From the NCBI GenBank assembly GCA_946545505.1, contig CAMNNN010000043.1:1-9477 (forward strand): a stretch of 9,477 bases of DNA, in the 5' to 3' direction. How positions within the stretch are numbered: the stretch's first letter is position 1; each line of letters starts with the position of its first letter. This document shows, piece by piece, positions 6,527-9,477 of this stretch. The notes under the pieces are model-generated. The model did no database searches, was not told where the DNA came from, and saw only the letters and a list, made by a program, of their open reading frames with translations. This DNA is from an uncultured Clostridia bacterium. GTDB lineage: Bacteria; Bacillota; Clostridia; Saccharofermentanales; Saccharofermentanaceae. Position numbers and translations under genes: made by a program.

Positions 6527-7302
6527 GACTCTGTTTCATAGGTGATGTAGTAGGAAGTTCGGGGAGGAGGGCCTTGATGGCCGTCCTTCCCGGCTTTTTA
6601 TCTTCTAACGGGATAGATGTGTGTGTTATCAATGCCGAGAACAGTACTCACGGCTTAGGTTGCTCAGAGAAGATCTGTGCGGATCTTAAGACGGCAGGTG
6701 CTGACGTAATAACTCTCGGTAATCACGCTTTTTCTAATTATGAATTCGAAAGCAAGATCGATAAGATCGACTATGTAGTTAAGCCTTCCAATGTCAGTAA
6801 ATCCTGGCCGGGTAACGATATAGTTACTGTGGAAAAGAACGGTCAGAAGATTGCGGTCATTAATCTTCTGGGACAGGTGAATATGCAGCCTGTAGGCAAC
6901 AATCCCTTTGAAGCCGCCGATGAGCTTATAGAGAGAATTAACGGTATGGGTATCAAGTCTATACTCGTTGATTTCCACAGTGAGACAACAAGCGAGAAAT
7001 GCGCCCTCGGATACTATCTTGCCGGACGCGTATCTGCTGTTGTCGGAACACATACTCATGTGCAGACAAGCGACTGCAGGGTACTTGACGGCGGAACCGG
7101 TTACATTACTGATGCAGGTATGACGGGTGCGGTTGATTCAGTTCTCGGAATGGATATCGGCATATCGATCAAGCGTCTTAAGGATAAACTTCCGGCCAGG
7201 TATGAGCCTGCGCAGGGACCCGCCATGATCAACGGCGTTATAGCCGATATTGACATTGACGGAAAGTGTACAAGTATCAGGAGATTTACCGAATATGAAT
7301 AA
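6523..7302 (+). CDS. ymdB: YmdB-family metallophosphoesterase
   Basis: This 259-residue protein belongs to the YmdB family, known in Bacillus subtilis as a 2',3'-cyclic nucleotide phosphodiesterase that affects RNase Y-dependent RNA decay and biofilm formation. Metal-site residues are all visible: D8 in FIGDVVG, E39 and N40 in NAENS, N67 and H68 in LGNHAF, H152 in VDFHSE, and H177 and H179 in GTHTHVQT. The signature GGTGYITDAGMTG (190-202) is also present. The expected aspartate after the GNH motif (GNHxxD in many members) is replaced by serine here. The start is TTG at 6523, which shares TTGA with the pnp stop codon. No other start codon precedes the conserved FIGDVVG, and the nearest purine-rich stretch is too far for a good ribosome binding site. 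Translation therefore probably depends on coupling to pnp. The exact substrate cannot be read from sequence. Confidence 0.93.
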   Translation: MRLCFIGDVVGSSGRRALMAVLPGFLSSNGIDVCVINAENSTHGLGCSEKICADLKTAGADVITLGNHAFSNYEFESKIDKIDYVVKPSNVSKSWPGNDIVTVEKNGQKIAVINLLGQVNMQPVGNNPFEAADELIERINGMGIKSILVDFHSETTSEKCALGYYLAGRVSAVVGTHTHVQTSDCRVLDGGTGYITDAGMTGAVDSVLGMDIGISIKRLKDKLPARYEPAQGPAMINGVIADIDIDGKCTSIRRFTEYE

Positions 7303-7801
7303 AGACCGTAAGACGGTTATGGCAATATTATTCTCATTGCTGACGGTTTGTCTGATCGCACTCGATCAGGTTACCAAGGCATTCATTATGAGAACTTATG
7401 AAGTCGGCGGCGGACAGTCATTTATCAAGGACTTCTTCTCGTTTTATTATACGAAGAATACCGGAAGCGCATTCTCATTCCTTGCTGATAAAGCATGGGG
7501 TATCTACGTGCTCACAGGATTCTCCACACTGCTTGCTTTGATCGTACTGTATTTCCTGATCAAATCCATCCGCGTTGAAGAGTATCTTGTAGCAGGATCT
7601 CTGATGCTCCTGTTCTCGGGGGCCGTAGGCAATCTTATCGACAGATACAGACTTCACTTTGTAGTGGACTTTATAAGATTTGATTTCGGTGCATATACTT
7701 TCCCGATATTTAATATCGCCGATATATGCGCAGTTGTGGGTACGTTCATTCTTATTGCGGTAATGATTTTCCTTCCTAAGAGAGCGGAGAAAGTATGGTA
7801 A
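7295..7801 (+). CDS. lspA: Lipoprotein signal peptidase (signal peptidase II)
   Basis: This 168-residue membrane protease cleaves the signal peptide of lipid-modified prolipoproteins. Four membrane segments are apparent, at about 9-30, 68-90, 98-115 and 145-161. Conserved motifs are LDQVTK (23-28), NTGSAFSF (55-62), GAVGNLIDR (109-117), VVDF with catalytic D125, and FNIAD (139-143) with catalytic D143. I chose ATG 7295 because AGGAG (7279-7283) lies upstream and MNKDRK followed by a hydrophobic helix is the normal N-terminus. An in-frame ATG at 7250 would add 15 residues deep inside ymdB. The gene overlaps ymdB by eight bases and the next gene by seven. Adjacent lspA and rluD-family genes are a very common arrangement in bacteria. 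Confidence 0.96.
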   Translation: MNKDRKTVMAILFSLLTVCLIALDQVTKAFIMRTYEVGGGQSFIKDFFSFYYTKNTGSAFSFLADKAWGIYVLTGFSTLLALIVLYFLIKSIRVEEYLVAGSLMLLFSGAVGNLIDRYRLHFVVDFIRFDFGAYTFPIFNIADICAVVGTFILIAVMIFLPKRAEKVW

Positions 7802-8709
7802 GCGGAATTAAGACACTTAGGGCTGAGGAACCGGGAAGACTTGATGTCTTCATAAGCTCTAATATCGAAGAATATACGAGATCGTATTTTACCGGTCTTA
7901 TCTCTGACGGTAAGGTTACTGTAAACGGCAAGGTAATCACTAAGGCCGGTTTCAAGCTTACGCCCGGGGATGAGATAACAGTCGATATCCCTGAGCCTCA
8001 GTCTGACGAGACAATCGCTCAGGATATTCCTCTTGATATTCTCTATGAAGATGACGATTTGATCATTATCAATAAGCCTCAGGGGATGGTTGTTCATCCC
8101 GGTGCAGGTCACCATGATCAGACTCTCGTTAATGCTTTGCTCTCGCACTGTGAAGGTAATCTTTCTGATATAAACGGCGTTATAAGGCCCGGCATCGTTC
8201 ACCGCATTGATAAGGATACGTCAGGCGTCATGATGGCCGTTAAGAATAACGAGATGCATATCGCTATCTCGGATATGTTAAGCAGACACGAGATAGAGAG
8301 AACGTACAGAACTGTGGTCTATGGAGTTATCTCCGAAGACTGCGGCACTATCGATGCCCCTATCGGAAGGTCTTCCAAGGACAGAAGAAAGATGACAGTT
8401 GTCGAGGACGGCAAGCCCTCGATAACGCATTTCGAGGTTGTCGGCAGGTATAGGGAGGGCACGGACCTCACGGTCAGGCTGGAGACGGGAAGAACTCACC
8501 AGATCAGAGCACACATGACTTACATCGGGCACCCTGTATTCGGTGATCCTCTTTACGCAGCGAAAAGAAATGCGTACGGACTCGAGGGCCAGTGCCTACA
8601 CAGCAAGTCTATAAGATTCATCCATCCGAGAACGGGAGAGGAGCTTTACTTCGAGACTGAACTCCCCGCTTACTACAGGAAACTGCTTGAAGGTCTTACA
8701 CCCCTTTAA
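7795..8709 (+). CDS. rluD: RluA/RluD-family 23S rRNA pseudouridine synthase
   Basis: This 304-residue enzyme isomerises uridine to pseudouridine in RNA, most likely large-subunit rRNA. An N-terminal S4 RNA-binding domain covers about residues 13-65 (RLDVFISSN through TPGDEITVD). The catalytic domain (about 85-290) has the signature GIVHRIDKDTSG (133-144), in which D139 is the catalytic aspartate at the same position as in Escherichia coli RluD. Further family motifs are IINKPQGMVVHPG (91-103), RLETGRTHQIRAHM (228-241) and GHPVFGDPLY (245-254). Its length is typical. The start ATG 7795 overlaps the end of lspA by seven bases, with GGAG at 7786-7789 as the ribosome binding site. The S4 plus catalytic layout and lspA neighbour favour RluD or its Firmicute equivalent YlyB. 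The exact modified uridines are not known from sequence. Confidence 0.93.
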   Translation: MVSGIKTLRAEEPGRLDVFISSNIEEYTRSYFTGLISDGKVTVNGKVITKAGFKLTPGDEITVDIPEPQSDETIAQDIPLDILYEDDDLIIINKPQGMVVHPGAGHHDQTLVNALLSHCEGNLSDINGVIRPGIVHRIDKDTSGVMMAVKNNEMHIAISDMLSRHEIERTYRTVVYGVISEDCGTIDAPIGRSSKDRRKMTVVEDGKPSITHFEVVGRYREGTDLTVRLETGRTHQIRAHMTYIGHPVFGDPLYAAKRNAYGLEGQCLHSKSIRFIHPRTGEELYFETELPAYYRKLLEGLTPL

Positions 8710-8711
8710 TA

Positions 8712-8720
8712 TGGTAAAAT
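8712..8720 (+). promoter_or_regulatory. Extended -10 promoter of phoH, likely leaderless
   Basis: TGGTAAAAT consists of TG, one base and TAAAAT (8715-8720), five of six to consensus. Six bases then separate it from ATG 8727, so the expected transcription start, seven bases past the -10 box, coincides with the start codon. No Shine-Dalgarno sequence lies in the 17-base gap after the rluD-family gene. CTTACA (8695-8700) is a weak -35 candidate with short spacing. The layout is the same as at the recombinase gene on the left. Confidence 0.5.
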
Positions 8721-8726
8721 GTGCGT

Positions 8727-9477
8727 ATGAACAGTCTTTATGAGAATGACATCTTCAAAGACGGCAAAGTAAACGGTTATGTCAATGATATAGCCGCGTT
8801 CTATGGTTGTACCGTCCAGTTCTCCGAGACTTCTGTCAATATAGAGGCTGATGATATCTCTTCCGTTAACAGAGCTTTGGCTGCAATTGATGAGTTCCTT
8901 ACCTCTGATTTCGAGATTATTTATACGACGCCTTCAGGCCGTCAGATTAAGCCTAAGACTTACGGACAGAAGTATTATGTAGATGCCATAAACAAGTCCG
9001 AGCTGGTCATCTGTTCGGGCCCTGCGGGATCCGGTAAGACTTTCCTCGGTGTTGCTATGGCTGTAAAGGCTTTCAGGTCACATGAGGTGTCCAGGATCAT
9101 ACTTACGAGACCTGCTGTGGAAGCAGGAGAGAAGTTAGGCTTCCTGCCTGGCGACATACAGGAGAAAGTAAATCCTTATATGCGTCCTATATACGATGCA
9201 CTTGAAGTGTTGCTTGGAGCAGAGCTTTTCGAGAGATATTATGAGAAGGGACTTATCGAAGTCTCGCCGCTCGCTTTCATGAGAGGCCGTAATCTTGATG
9301 ATGCTTTCGTTCTTCTTGATGAGGCACAGAATACGACATGCGAACAGATGAAGATGTTCCTGACAAGACTCGGACTTAACTGTAAGGCATGTGTGTGCGG
9401 AGACTTTACACAGATCGATCTTCCCAGAGAAGTAAAGAGCGGTCTGGCGGATTCTATTAGTGTATTGGAGAAAGTAG
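8727..9477 (+). CDS. phoH: PhoH-family ATPase (partial, C-terminus beyond window)
   Basis: The 250 visible residues run off the right edge in frame without a stop. An N-terminal region of about 65 residues with a weakly KH-like character precedes a P-loop ATPase domain. [18 protein letters not shown] (71-88) leads into Walker A, GPAGSGKT (98-105). The PhoH signatures [17 protein letters not shown] (127-143), Walker [11 protein letters not shown] (193-202) and [10 protein letters not shown] (225-234) follow. PhoH proteins are NTPases linked to RNA handling and ribosome maturation, often encoded near ybeY and other ribosome genes in Firmicutes; those would lie downstream. An in-frame TAA at 8715-8717 means the start can only be ATG 8727 or GTG 8721, and neither has a Shine-Dalgarno sequence. 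Expression may therefore come from a leaderless transcript, or from reinitiation after the rluD-family gene 17 bases upstream. Confidence 0.95.
   Translation, partial: MNSLYENDIFKDGKVNGYVNDIAAFYGCTVQFSETSVNIEADDISSVNRALAAIDEFLTSDFEIIYTTPSGRQIKPKTYGQKYYVDAINKSELVICSGPAGSGKTFLGVAMAVKAFRSHEVSRIILTRPAVEAGEKLGFLPGDIQEKVNPYMRPIYDALEVLLGAELFERYYEKGLIEVSPLAFMRGRNLDDAFVLLDEAQNTTCEQMKMFLTRLGLNCKACVCGDFTQIDLPREVKSGLADSISVLEKV

Noticed and set aside
7250..7294. A 15-residue N-terminal extension of LspA from ATG 7250
   Set aside because: The extra residues are polar and lie inside ymdB; ATG 7295 has an upstream AGGAG and gives the standard LspA N-terminus.
7654..8202. A 182-codon minus-strand frame across lspA and the rluD-family gene
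   Set aside because: It spans two confidently identified genes, has no recognisable domain and no ribosome binding site.

Overview
The window looks like core chromosome of an anaerobic, fermentative Firmicute of the class Clostridia. The reasons are a moderate GC content judged by eye, heavy AGA use for arginine, strong AGGAGG-type ribosome binding sites on most genes, and a biotin-dependent transcarboxylase gene set of the kind found in fermenters. Genus cannot be read from the sequence. There are no mobile elements, CRISPR arrays, tRNAs or rRNAs, and no gene-free stretch longer than about 160 bases.

Layout. (1) Bases 1-515, minus strand: the N-terminal half of a XerC/XerD-type tyrosine recombinase, cut by the window edge. 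(2) Bases 516-605: a 90-base divergent intergenic region with a perfect 15-base palindrome next to the next gene's ribosome binding site. (3) Bases 606-4117, plus strand: four closely spaced genes for a multi-subunit carboxyltransferase. They are the acyl-CoA carboxyltransferase (12S/MmdA/PccB type), a 60-residue small protein, the biotin carrier (1.3S type), and the oxaloacetate/pyruvate carboxyltransferase (5S/OadA type). No biotin carboxylase and no membrane decarboxylase beta subunit is present, so the simplest reading is a methylmalonyl-CoA:pyruvate transcarboxylase that moves CO2 between C4/C3 acids and acyl-CoAs without spending ATP. A clear intrinsic terminator closes the operon. (4) Bases 4118-4276: a dense regulatory region. 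It holds the terminator, a candidate promoter whose predicted start lies inside the terminator stem, and a long imperfect hairpin. The hairpin's 3' foot contains a perfect anti-Shine-Dalgarno sequence for pnp. (5) Bases 4277-8709: pnp, ymdB, lspA and an rluD-family gene, each overlapping the next by 4 to 8 bases. (6) Base 8727 to the end: a phoH-family ATPase, cut by the window edge.

Working together. The second block is mostly RNA biology: PNPase (3' exonuclease), YmdB (cyclic nucleotide/RNA-linked phosphodiesterase), an rRNA pseudouridine synthase and PhoH (RNA/ribosome-linked ATPase), with the lipoprotein signal peptidase LspA embedded among them.

The most unusual signals are regulatory rather than protein-coding. 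First, the pnp leader looks like a two-state switch that could support PNPase autoregulation. Second, the recombinase and phoH genes share one layout: an extended -10 TGnTAAAAT, six bases, then ATG. Neither has a Shine-Dalgarno sequence, and each has an in-frame stop inside the -10 element, which suggests leaderless transcripts. Third, the 60-residue transcarboxylase gene resembles the soluble tail of OadG/MmdD without its membrane anchor.
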